From contig JAUVQD010000027.1 in assembly GCA_030598355.1 (NCBI GenBank), forward strand, positions 1-9,676: a stretch of DNA of 9,676 nucleotides. The letters run 5' to 3'. Under the pieces are notes generated by a model, which was not told the DNA's origin, did no database searches, and worked only from the letters and a program-made list of their open reading frames with translations. A program made the position numbers and the translations under genes. The DNA is from Actinomycetes bacterium (GTDB lineage: Bacteria > Actinomycetota > Aquicultoria > CAJVYJ01 > JAUVQD01). Position 1 is the stretch's first letter, and each line of letters opens with the position of its first letter. Shown here one piece after another: positions 1-6,637 of the stretch.

Positions 1-98
1 ATCCGAAGGTTTTTCAAGTTCTAGATGAGTGGCGCCCCGCAATCGACGATTTGATCGAAGCTCGGTTGGAATACGAGCGGACTTGGCATATTTCTTAA
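1..98 (+). CDS. C-terminal end of an unidentified protein (partial)
   Basis: An open frame enters from the left edge with its first complete codon at position 3, and ends at TAA 96-98. It encodes 31 residues that look protein-like: Trp at 10 and 28, many Asp/Glu/Arg, and an amphipathic helical stretch containing LDEWRPAIDDLIEARLEYER. No start lies in the window, so only the C-terminus is visible. It stops 4 nt before the stop of the convergent methyltransferase gene, matching the tight convergent packing at the hemG/rubrerythrin junction. I do not recognise the family. The alternative is a chance open frame, which is less likely because the other two forward frames have stops within about 30 nt and this composition looks non-random. 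Confidence 0.55.
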   Translation, partial: PKVFQVLDEWRPAIDDLIEARLEYERTWHIS

Positions 99-102
99 AA
101 TG

Positions 103-1083
103 TTACTTCTTTGCCAGTATCAGTTGCTGGTCTCGAATATTTAGATCAAGAATCTCCGGGGCAGAGAAGCCCGCGTCAGCCAGCCAGTCCGAATACTGTA
201 CTTTTGTCCAGGTGCCGCCGCTCTCGGTATTTACCAGCATATTAATGGCAAAAATCGGCGCCGAAGAACTAGCTTCTCGAAGATAATCCTGAATTGCAAT
301 AAAGCCACCGGGTCGCAGTTGATCGAAGACGCGCTTGAAGAGCCGCCGATTATTTTCAGGTCCGTATATGTGCGTTACATTTCCTAAAAAAACAATATCG
401 AACGGTCCACCCGGAATCGATTGGTTGAAATCGCCGCCCTCAAGGGCGATTGACGGCCAGTCGCGCGTAATCTCATCTCTTATTGTTTCTATGACTTCCG
501 GAATATCAAACAGCGTCACTTTGATCCCATGATCGGAAAGAAGCTTGCTCACGGTGCCTGTCGCGCCGCCAATATCAAGAACAGCGGCGGCTTGCGGCAC
601 TTTTTGAAGACAGATATCGACGACTTCGACTCCGGTGGGCTTAGCATAAACATCCATAGCCCTAATAAACCCCTCTACTGTCTCTGAGAAACGATCTCCC
701 GGCAGGGGCTTGCCAGATTTGACAACCTCCGGCAAAGTTAACCACCTTTGCATTAGCCGCCAACTGTGCAATACCGACCATCCAAGATATTCAGGGGCTT
801 TTGGATTGCCGAACGATGCGCGGGCTGAATCGGTCAGAGAATAGCGATTATTTGAAAAGCGGACATGGCCCGTTTCGCGCAACGCCTCCAGGGTAACGGC
901 AGTCGCGCGCTCGTCAAGCTGCAGTTTTCTTGCCAAGTCCTCAGCGCTAAGCGGAGACTCGCTAAGGGTTATAAATATGTTTAGCTTGACAGCCCCGCCG
1001 ACAAGAAGAACTCCTTGCCAACTTCTGCTGTCAAACCACTTTCTTTGATGGTAATCGGATAATGTGAAGTTTGATTTTGACAT
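103..1083 (-). CDS. SAM-dependent O-methyltransferase (BchU/acetylserotonin OMT-like)
   Basis: This 326-residue protein has the two-part layout of dimeric class I O-methyltransferases. An N-terminal winged-helix/dimerisation domain covers about residues 20-90 (PLSAEDLARKLQLDERATAV resembles the OMT helix-turn-helix). A Rossmann methyltransferase domain covers about 140-326. SAM-binding motif I is VLDIGGATG at 168-176, the acidic residue after strand 2 is Asp193 (LFDIP), GDFN lies at 217-220, and LRPGG at 256-260. His238 (NVTHIYGPENN) sits where these enzymes often carry the catalytic His. The family methylates hydroxyl groups of small aromatics and, in BchU, a chlorin carbon, so the substrate cannot be read from sequence. 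The gene is divergent from the heme operon, with a promoter overlapping the operon's. ATG 1083 lacks a clear Shine-Dalgarno. Fold confidence is high, and a link to tetrapyrroles is only contextual. Confidence 0.88.
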   Translation of the reverse strand: MSKSNFTLSDYHQRKWFDSRSWQGVLLVGGAVKLNIFITLSESPLSAEDLARKLQLDERATAVTLEALRETGHVRFSNNRYSLTDSARASFGNPKAPEYLGWSVLHSWRLMQRWLTLPEVVKSGKPLPGDRFSETVEGFIRAMDVYAKPTGVEVVDICLQKVPQAAAVLDIGGATGTVSKLLSDHGIKVTLFDIPEVIETIRDEITRDWPSIALEGGDFNQSIPGGPFDIVFLGNVTHIYGPENNRRLFKRVFDQLRPGGFIAIQDYLREASSSAPIFAINMLVNTESGGTWTKVQYSDWLADAGFSAPEILDLNIRDQQLILAKK

Positions 1084-1197
1084 ATTAAGATATTCTATCA
1101 GGAACTGTTAACAGACGTATCAGCAGCTGCAGAGCCAGCTCTTTTCGAAATGCTCTGAAGATCCACGAATGCGAAAAATAAATATGTCCGAATCTCC

Positions 1198-1226
1198 TAT
1201 ATATAGTCGTTTTGGCAGTTGAGCAA
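1198..1226 (-). promoter_or_regulatory. Predicted sigma70-type promoter of the methyltransferase gene
   Basis: On the minus strand TTGCTC (1226-1221) and TATATA (1203-1198) are separated by 17 nt. The -10 matches the consensus at 5 of 6 positions and the -35 at 3 of 6. Transcription would start near 1191 and give a leader of about 108 nt. The -35 lies inside the spacer of the opposing heme-operon promoter, so RNA polymerase could not occupy both at once. Confidence 0.35.
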
Positions 1227-1239
1227 GGTGTGATAAAAT
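1212..1239 (+). promoter_or_regulatory. Predicted extended -10 promoter of the heme operon
   Basis: TTGGCA (1212-1217) and TAAAAT (1234-1239) are separated by 16 nt. Each matches the sigma70 consensus at 5 of 6 positions, and TG one base before the -10 gives an extended -10. Transcription would begin near 1246, leaving a leader of about 70 nt before the radical SAM gene. That leader holds a short GC-rich stem: GTGG 1265-1268 can pair with CCAC 1272-1275 or with a second CCAC at 1290-1293. No Fur or FNR site is evident. Confidence 0.55.
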
Positions 1240-1316
1240 GAGCGCAGAGTCTATTAGGAGTGGGGTGGCCGCCACGTTTCGATGGTGAGCCACTTATTTA
1301 GTTTGTGAGAGAGGCT

Positions 1317-2396
1317 ATGGATAAAGAAGAAATTTTTGTGCCAAAGTGGTTGGCTTGGGAAACTACCGGGCGATGCAATTTAAACTGTGTTCATTGTCGG
1401 TGTGACGCCAGCATGGAAGCAGGTCAGGGAGATTTTACGACGGTTGAGGCGAAAGCCTTGATCGACGATATTTCGTCTTACGCTAAACCCGTCATAGTTT
1501 TATCAGGAGGCGAGCCGCTTTTGCGCCCGGATCTATTTGAAATTGCCGCCTATGGCAGCGAAAAAGGTCTGCGGATGTGCATTGCGACAAACGGCACACT
1601 GATTAACGATGAGATATGCGAGAAGATGAAGGCAACCAATATTAGACTGGTCTCTCTTAGCATTGATGGATCGACGGCAGAAATACATGACGATTTTCGT
1701 AAGCAAAAGGGTGCCTTTGCGGGGACGATAAGAGGGATTGAATATCTAAAGAAACATTCTATCCCCTTTCTTATTAACTCAAGCTTTACCAAGCGCAACC
1801 AAGATGACGTAAAGAATATCTATAAGTTATCGAAAGAACTGGGGGCGACTGCCTGGTATATGTTTATGATTGTTCCAACCGGACGCGGTGAAGATATAAT
1901 GAACGAGTTGATTTCGGCTGAGGATTACGAAGAGATGCTCGAGTGGCATTTCGATCAAGAACTGGCGGAGCCGGAAATGTTGATGAGACCAACATGCGCC
2001 CCACACTATTACCGAATATCATTGCAAAAAGCCAAAGCAGAGGGGATTGACTACGAAAGGCGTAGCCTGACATTCTCAACTGGCGGCGGCAAAGGGTGTA
2101 TAGCCGGGCAAACGATTGCGTTGATAACGCAACACGGCGACCTACAGCCTTGCAGCTATTTTCCTGAGAGCGCCGGGAACTTAAAGAAGGAATCGTTTAA
2201 GGAAATATGGGAGAATTCGAAACTATTCAAGTCGCTTAGAGATTTTGAAAGTTACAAAGGTCGTTGCGGCGTCTGCGAATATCTAAATGTTTGCGGTGGT
2301 TGTCGGGCGCGAGCAGATGCTGTTTATGGCGACTACCTGGCAGAAGAGCCATTCTGTAATTATGTTCCATATAAGATGAGGAAATCAGGAGTTTAA
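1317..2396 (+). CDS. ahbD: Radical SAM/SPASM heme-biosynthesis protein, AhbD-like
   Basis: This 359-residue enzyme has an N-terminal radical SAM domain with the CX3CX2C cluster ligands Cys20, Cys24 and Cys27, the GGEP motif at 64-67 and ATNGT at 90-94. A C-terminal SPASM domain carries auxiliary-cluster cysteines (Cys261, 279, 317, 320, 326, 329, 347). TCAPHYYR at 226-233, VPTGRG near 186 and [14 protein letters not shown] are hallmarks I associate with the AhbC/AhbD/NirJ group. AhbD oxidatively decarboxylates two propionates of iron-coproporphyrin III to give heme b. AhbC and NirJ act on siroheme derivatives. Sitting first in an operon with hemE, hemH and hemG, and without siroheme-decarboxylase genes, favours AhbD. 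ATG 1317 is preferred because GAGAGAGG (1307-1314) lies just upstream. GTG 1305 would add four residues but has no Shine-Dalgarno. The stop is 4 nt before hemE. The exact reaction is inferred. Confidence 0.85.
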   Translation: MDKEEIFVPKWLAWETTGRCNLNCVHCRCDASMEAGQGDFTTVEAKALIDDISSYAKPVIVLSGGEPLLRPDLFEIAAYGSEKGLRMCIATNGTLINDEICEKMKATNIRLVSLSIDGSTAEIHDDFRKQKGAFAGTIRGIEYLKKHSIPFLINSSFTKRNQDDVKNIYKLSKELGATAWYMFMIVPTGRGEDIMNELISAEDYEEMLEWHFDQELAEPEMLMRPTCAPHYYRISLQKAKAEGIDYERRSLTFSTGGGKGCIAGQTIALITQHGDLQPCSYFPESAGNLKKESFKEIWENSKLFKSLRDFESYKGRCGVCEYLNVCGGCRARADAVYGDYLAEEPFCNYVPYKMRKSGV

Positions 2397-2400
2397 TATA

Positions 2401-3429
2401 ATGGTTGAGAGTAATTATCGTTTCATAAAAGCGTGTTTTGGCGAAGAAGTTGACGCGACTCCGATATGGATAATGCGTCAAGCGGGGCGTTATTTAAAAG
2501 AATACCGGGCGATACGAAAAGAAGTGGATTTTCTTACGTTATGTAAAACCCCTGAGTTGGCTGCCGAAGTCACAATTCAACCCATTGACATTCTGGGCGT
2601 AGACGCGGCCATTTTGTTTTCCGATATTTTGCTGATAGTCGAGGCGATGGGGTTGCCGTTGCAGTTTAATCCAGGTCCGGTTTTAGAAGAGACTATTACA
2701 GATATTCCGAGCGTTGATAGGCTGGGCTTGCCCGATCCTGAAGAGACGATGCCGTTTGTGATGGAGACGATCAGAGTGCTCAGACGCGAGTTAGATGGCC
2801 GAGTGCCGGTGATCGGTTTTTCCGGTGCACCATTTACGTTGGCCAGCTATATGATAGAGGGCGGAAGTTCGTCTAATTTTTTAAAGGTCAAGACACTCAT
2901 TTTTCAGCATCCCGATGTTTGGCATCGGCTAATGAAAAAAGTGACGGCGGCCGTCATTGAATACCTCAAAGCTCAGATTGAGGCTGGAGCTCAGGCAGTC
3001 CAGCTGTTCGATAGCTGGGGCGGATCACTTTCACCAAAAGACTATCGCGAGAATGCTTTGCCTTACAGCAAAGAAATATTTTCCGCGCTCTCAGGGAGCG
3101 GAGTGCCGAGCATCCATTTTGTTCAAGGCAACCCGGCTATATTACCTCTAGTCGCCTCAGCGGGCAGTGATGTTGTTGGCGTGGATTGGCGGATCGAAAT
3201 AGGGAAGGCCCGAGACAATATTGGCCGGGACATACCAGTACAAGGCAATCTCGACCCCTGCGCTCTTTTTCTACCTCCGGAAAGAATTGAGGAAAGGGCA
3301 GCTGAGATAATAGAGCAAGCGGGTCCAAGAGGACATATTTTTAATTTAGGACACGGGATTTTGCCGCCAACCCCGGTCGAAAACGCAAAAGCACTTGTTG
3401 CGGCGGTCCACAAATTGAGCAGTAAGTAG
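2401..3429 (+). CDS. hemE: Uroporphyrinogen decarboxylase
   Basis: HemE removes the four acetate carboxyls of uroporphyrinogen III in the cytoplasm, giving coproporphyrinogen III. The 342-residue length is normal. The N-terminal signature PIWIMRQAGRYLKEYR (21-36) holds the substrate-binding arginines, and FSDIL at 73-77 holds the essential Asp75. The second signature GFSGAPFTLASYMIEGG (139-155) includes Tyr150, FDSWGG is at 203-208, and NLGHGI at 315-320 includes the conserved His318. CAGGAG (2387-2391) sits 9 nt before the ATG. The gene starts 4 nt after the radical SAM stop, so the two are probably translationally coupled. Its presence means the pathway uses uroporphyrinogen III to coproporphyrinogen III, not the siroheme route that bypasses HemE. 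No oddities were seen. Confidence 0.97.
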   Translation: MVESNYRFIKACFGEEVDATPIWIMRQAGRYLKEYRAIRKEVDFLTLCKTPELAAEVTIQPIDILGVDAAILFSDILLIVEAMGLPLQFNPGPVLEETITDIPSVDRLGLPDPEETMPFVMETIRVLRRELDGRVPVIGFSGAPFTLASYMIEGGSSSNFLKVKTLIFQHPDVWHRLMKKVTAAVIEYLKAQIEAGAQAVQLFDSWGGSLSPKDYRENALPYSKEIFSALSGSGVPSIHFVQGNPAILPLVASAGSDVVGVDWRIEIGKARDNIGRDIPVQGNLDPCALFLPPERIEERAAEIIEQAGPRGHIFNLGHGILPPTPVENAKALVAAVHKLSSK

Positions 3430-3432
3430 GTT

Positions 3433-3440
3433 GGAGGAGG
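3433..3440 (+). promoter_or_regulatory. Strong Shine-Dalgarno that fixes the hemH start at ATA
   Basis: GGAGGAGG lies between the hemE stop (3427-3429) and the hemH frame. The in-frame codons after it are GCG ATC GAG ATA GAT AAC. The ATA at 3450 is 9 nt downstream, the same spacing as hemE to its own Shine-Dalgarno. No ATG, GTG or TTG occurs in this frame before TTG 3591. Confidence 0.6.
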
Positions 3441-3449
3441 GCGATCGAG

Positions 3450-4418
3450 ATAGATAACAAGGTTGATCCCGATAAACCCTTTGCGGTACTTCTGCTGAAC
3501 CTCGGCGGCCCGGACTCGATAGAGTCGATCCGTCCTTTTCTGCAAAACCTATTCTCAGATAAATCGATCATTAAATTACCACTTCAGCCTTTGACCGCGA
3601 GGTTGATCGCTAGAAGTCGAGCCAAGAAAGTCGCTACGCGTTATCTGGCAATAGGTGGTGGATCGCCAATCTTGAAACTTACGCGGGAGCAGGCCAAAGG
3701 CGTAGAAGAGAATCTGAACAAGGCAGGCCTGAAGTGCCGTGCGTACGTAGGTATGAGCTATTGGCACCCGTTTATTTACGAAGCGATAGATCAGATAGTG
3801 AAAGACGGCTTTGAACAGATAGTCGCGGTGAGTTTGTTTCCGCAATATTCCGCTGCCACTTCAGGTGCTTGCCTGATGGAGCTTCAATCAATCCTAAAAA
3901 AACAAACAAGCCATCTTAACGAGGTTGTAATTCAGAGCTGGCACGATGACCCCGGCTACCTTGACGCTCTGGCGGCGTCGATTAAAGAGGGTCTTGATAA
4001 GATGGGAGACAATCCAACCATTTTATTTAGCGCGCATGGATTACCGGAAGACTTTGTTGCAAAGGGTGATCCCTACCCCAAGCATTTAGAGGAAACAATT
4101 AAAGGTGTGCTGGAGCGGCTTGACAAGGTTGAATGGCAACTCGCTTATCAGAGCCGTAGCGGGCCGGTTAAATGGATGGATCCGCAAACAGAAGATATTA
4201 TCACCGAGCTTGGCGATAAAGGGGTGAAAGACTTGCTGGTTGTTCCAATCAGTTTTGTCAGCGATCATGTCGAGACGCTATATGAGATCGATATTATGTA
4301 TAAGAAGTTGGCCGAAGAGCATGGGATTACTAGATTTGTGAGAAGTCAGTCGCTCAACAGCTCCAGTTTATTTATTAAAGCCTTAGCTGGCATTGTTAAA
4401 AAGAAACTGAGTAAATAA
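3450..4418 (+). CDS. hemH: Ferrochelatase (proto- or coproporphyrin type), apparent ATA start
   Basis: HemH inserts Fe(II) into a porphyrin. Read from ATA 3450 it is 322 residues, normal for the family. The conserved first strand LLLNLGGP is at 14-21, FSAHGLP at 193-199 carries catalytic His196, YQSRSGPVKW is at 233-242, and SDHVETLYEID at 271-281 carries the metal-site Glu275. The first conventional start, TTG 3591, would delete 47 residues including LNLGGP, so it is very unlikely to be used. The frame is blocked upstream by TAA at 3423. No C-terminal cysteine cluster of the [2Fe-2S] ferrochelatases is visible. The gene lies 20 nt after hemE and 25 nt before hemG. Operon context suggests coproporphyrin III as substrate (CpfC role), but sequence alone does not separate this from protoporphyrin IX. 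Confidence 0.93.
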   Translation: MDNKVDPDKPFAVLLLNLGGPDSIESIRPFLQNLFSDKSIIKLPLQPLTARLIARSRAKKVATRYLAIGGGSPILKLTREQAKGVEENLNKAGLKCRAYVGMSYWHPFIYEAIDQIVKDGFEQIVAVSLFPQYSAATSGACLMELQSILKKQTSHLNEVVIQSWHDDPGYLDALAASIKEGLDKMGDNPTILFSAHGLPEDFVAKGDPYPKHLEETIKGVLERLDKVEWQLAYQSRSGPVKWMDPQTEDIITELGDKGVKDLLVVPISFVSDHVETLYEIDIMYKKLAEEHGITRFVRSQSLNSSSLFIKALAGIVKKKLSK

Positions 4419-4443
4419 ATGAATAACAAAGGGGACGCTTAAT

Positions 4444-5883
4444 ATGGCTAAAGTTGTAGTAGTTGGGGGCGGCATTTCAGGCCTCGCTACAGCATACGCT
4501 ATCTCAGAGAAAGCTCGGGAAGCGGGACAAAGCCACGATATTTCTGTCTTAGAGAGCGATCATAGGTTGGGCGGCAAGATTAAGTCTGATCAAATTGATG
4601 GTTATCTGTGCGAAACCGGCCCGATCGGGTTTATCGACAATAAGCCGAGAGTGCTAGAAGTCGTGCATAGTCTGGGGCTCGATTCTGACTTGTCTGTGAG
4701 CAAAGACGCTTACCGTAATCGATATCTGGTTGTCGATGGCAAGTTGCAGCTTCTACCCACGTCGCCCCCGGCTTTCATAAAAACCAAAATGCTTAGCTGG
4801 CCTGCGAAAATGCGAGCCATTATGGAGCTGCGGACAAAACCGAGCCCTCCCGGCAAAGATGAATCAATTGCCGAATTTTCCCGGCGACATCTCGGGAAAG
4901 AGATTGTTGATAAGCTCGTGGCAGCTATGGCAGTCGGCATTTTTGCCGGTGACGCTGAAAAGTTAAGCGTTAAGAGCTGTTTTCCAGTCATGCTTGAACT
5001 CGAAAAAGAAGGTAGCGGGAGCTTGCTGAAGGCGCAGATGCGTCGAGCAAAGCTTAAGCGAGCGAAAGCCAAGGCCGAAGGTCGCCAAAAGACCGTCGAG
5101 GAGCCGAAGTCAGAAGGCATGGTCGGTTCATCCGGTAAGCTAACAACGTTTAGAAGAGGCATGGCGCATATAATTGATCGCTTAAAAGAGGTGCTAGACG
5201 GGCAGATCATCACTGGCTTCGAGGTAACAGAAATTGCCAGGGAAAACGATCAATATGAGATTAAGGGCGCCGCGGGGGAACAGATAGAGGCCGATATAGT
5301 GGTTTTAGCGGCACCGGCTTACGCGGTCTCTAAGATCCTGGCTAACCTTGACGGGGACGCGGCTAAGCTAATTGGCGAAATCCTTTACGCTCCGGTAAAT
5401 GTAATCGTAGCGGGCTATCAAAAGTCGGGATTTGGTCATGATCTGGATGGGTTTGGTTTTCTCGCGTCGAAACGTGAAAAAAGAGGCATTTTGGGGTGCT
5501 TGTGGAATACGAGCATTTTTGACGGGCAGGCTCCGGCCGACAAAGTGGCTTTGCGGGTGATGGTCGGCGGAGCTATAAATCCCGACGCGACAGCTTTAGA
5601 CGATGATGAAACTCTTAAGTTGGTTCAAAAAGAATTGAGAGATATTATGGGGATTTCGAACGATCCGGAGTTCAACCATATTATTCGCTATAAGCGCGCC
5701 ATTCCTCAATATAATGTTGGTCACGAGGAACGAATGGTGAAAATCTCGGCCTTGATGGAAAAACACCCGGCACTTTTTTTAACCGGGAACGCTTTTCGTG
5801 GGGTCGGTTTTAATGATTGTGTGATAAACGCCGAAAAAACCGCGGAGCGCGTGGTTGAGGCAGTTAAAGAGAAGCTTGCCTAA
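4444..5883 (+). CDS. hemG: HemY-type protoporphyrinogen/coproporphyrinogen oxidase
   Basis: This 479-residue FAD flavoprotein removes six electrons from protoporphyrinogen IX or coproporphyrinogen III; the known enzymes use O2 and release H2O2. The FAD dinucleotide-binding loop GGGISG is at 8-13, and Glu37 at the end of strand 2 is the ribose ligand, followed by HRLGGKI. GIFAGDAEKLS (165-175) and the C-terminal FAD-closing segment GNAFRGVGFNDCV (448-460) are typical of the HemY/CgoX family. A basic Lys/Arg-rich insert at about 195-216 precedes the usual SSGKLTTFRRGM. AAAGGGG about 9 nt upstream serves ATG 4444. It is the last gene of the heme operon, and its stop overlaps that of the convergent rubrerythrin gene. 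This is the oxygen-dependent family (hemY; hemG in many annotations), not the small flavodoxin-like HemG of enterics. Confidence 0.95.
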   Translation: MAKVVVVGGGISGLATAYAISEKAREAGQSHDISVLESDHRLGGKIKSDQIDGYLCETGPIGFIDNKPRVLEVVHSLGLDSDLSVSKDAYRNRYLVVDGKLQLLPTSPPAFIKTKMLSWPAKMRAIMELRTKPSPPGKDESIAEFSRRHLGKEIVDKLVAAMAVGIFAGDAEKLSVKSCFPVMLELEKEGSGSLLKAQMRRAKLKRAKAKAEGRQKTVEEPKSEGMVGSSGKLTTFRRGMAHIIDRLKEVLDGQIITGFEVTEIARENDQYEIKGAAGEQIEADIVVLAAPAYAVSKILANLDGDAAKLIGEILYAPVNVIVAGYQKSGFGHDLDGFGFLASKREKRGILGCLWNTSIFDGQAPADKVALRVMVGGAINPDATALDDDETLKLVQKELRDIMGISNDPEFNHIIRYKRAIPQYNVGHEERMVKISALMEKHPALFLTGNAFRGVGFNDCVINAEKTAERVVEAVKEKLA

Positions 5884-6398
5884 CCAAAAATCCACCCGCC
5901 ATCTTCTTCAAAATAATATGAGGGATCATCGAGGTATTTCTTGGAAGCCGCCAACAACTTGTGATGGACAATCTCCTCGTCGGCAAGGAAGCCGAAAAAT
6001 TGCTTGAGACGCTGATCTGAAGAACTCTCGCGCACGCTGGCGTACATCTCAAACCCTTGTTTTTCATTTGCCATGGCCTCGTCATAAACTTGCATGTCTG
6101 TTAACTGAGTTTCTTGTTTTGCTTTATTGCTTTTTTTCGCGTCTTCGATAAAATCTTGGACTTTCTTGGGGAGCGAGACCGCGCATTCGCGATCAAGGTC
6201 AAATTCCGCGGTTCCGAGGAGGTGATCATTAAACTGCTCGATCTTCCTTATGTGGTCAATTTCTTCATCAGCTAAGAAGAAGAGAGTTTTTTTAGCCAGA
6301 GGATCGCTGGCTTTGGTCCCGCTTTTTCGGTAGTACTCTTCGCCTTTTTTTTCGTAATCAATCGCGAAACGCAAAGCATCGCAGTAAGCTAAGTCCAT
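5880..6398 (-). CDS. Rubrerythrin-like ferritin-fold diiron protein without rubredoxin domain
   Basis: This 172-residue protein has the two helix pairs of a rubrerythrin/ferritin-like four-helix bundle. Iron-ligand candidates are Glu16, the EEIDH at 45-49 (ExxH), Glu112 in ANEKQGFEMY, and EEIVHH at 141-146. The two FLADEE segments (41-46 and 137-142) show the internal pseudo-repeat. The family reduces hydrogen peroxide or stores iron in anaerobes. Classical rubrerythrin ends in a rubredoxin domain with four cysteines. Here the chain ends in an aromatic, acidic tail (YYFEEDGGWIF) with only Cys6 and Cys72 overall, so electrons must come from a separate donor. GGAGG lies about 6 nt before the ATG. 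It is convergent with hemG, sharing 4 nt. A PerR-box-like sequence covers its likely -10. Confidence 0.88.
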   Translation of the reverse strand: MDLAYCDALRFAIDYEKKGEEYYRKSGTKASDPLAKKTLFFLADEEIDHIRKIEQFNDHLLGTAEFDLDRECAVSLPKKVQDFIEDAKKSNKAKQETQLTDMQVYDEAMANEKQGFEMYASVRESSSDQRLKQFFGFLADEEIVHHKLLAASKKYLDDPSYYFEEDGGWIFG

Positions 6399-6435
6399 AT
6401 AAACCTCCGGATATCCGATTCCATTTTATTTATCA

Positions 6436-6450
6436 CTTTATTTATTATAA
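6436..6450 (-). promoter_or_regulatory. PerR-box-like sequence over the -10 of the rubrerythrin gene
   Basis: On the minus strand this 15-mer reads TTATAATAAATAAAG. It agrees with the Bacillus PerR box TTATAATNATTATAA at 11 of 14 specified positions. It contains a perfect TATAAT (6449-6444), about 45 nt upstream of the ATG. TTGACG at 6466-6461 is only 11 nt away, too close for a standard -35. A weak TTTAGG 17 nt upstream of the -10 is an alternative. The region is AT-rich, so a chance match is possible. Confidence 0.35.
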
Positions 6451-6637
6451 CTAACCTTGCCGTCAACCTAAACAAAAGAAGCGATGCCGTTGGATTTGGG
6501 AAAGGTGAGTGGGGAGAGTAATGTGATTTGCCAGCGCTTGTTTATTTTTCAGCCAATGTCATTGATAATAGGGGTGGTTAAGGTTAGGCGACACGATAAT
6601 TTGGAATAAATACGAAAAACTATATGAGGTGAAGAAG

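Noticed and set aside
1238..1288. A 16-codon open frame (ATG 1238 to TGA 1286-1288) with AAGGTG upstream, as a leader peptide or a precursor peptide for the radical SAM/SPASM enzyme
   Set aside because: Its ATG overlaps the -10 of the best promoter, so it would not be on that transcript. The radical SAM protein matches the heme group better than peptide-maturation enzymes.
3123..3545. A 140-codon minus-strand frame across the hemE/hemH junction
   Set aside because: It is antisense to hemE motifs and to the conserved start of hemH, with no recognisable domain.
3591..4418. hemH starting at TTG 3591 (275 residues)
   Set aside because: It would lose 47 residues including the conserved LNLGGP strand, and there is no Shine-Dalgarno before it.
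4710..5213. A 167-codon minus-strand frame inside hemG
   Set aside because: It is the mirror of a strongly conserved flavoprotein gene, and its composition (Ser/Pro/Leu-rich) is typical of antisense frames.
6461..6466. TTGACG as the -35 of the rubrerythrin promoter
   Set aside because: The spacing to TATAAT is only 11 nt, too short for sigma70. A partner at 17 nt would be a poor AAATAA.
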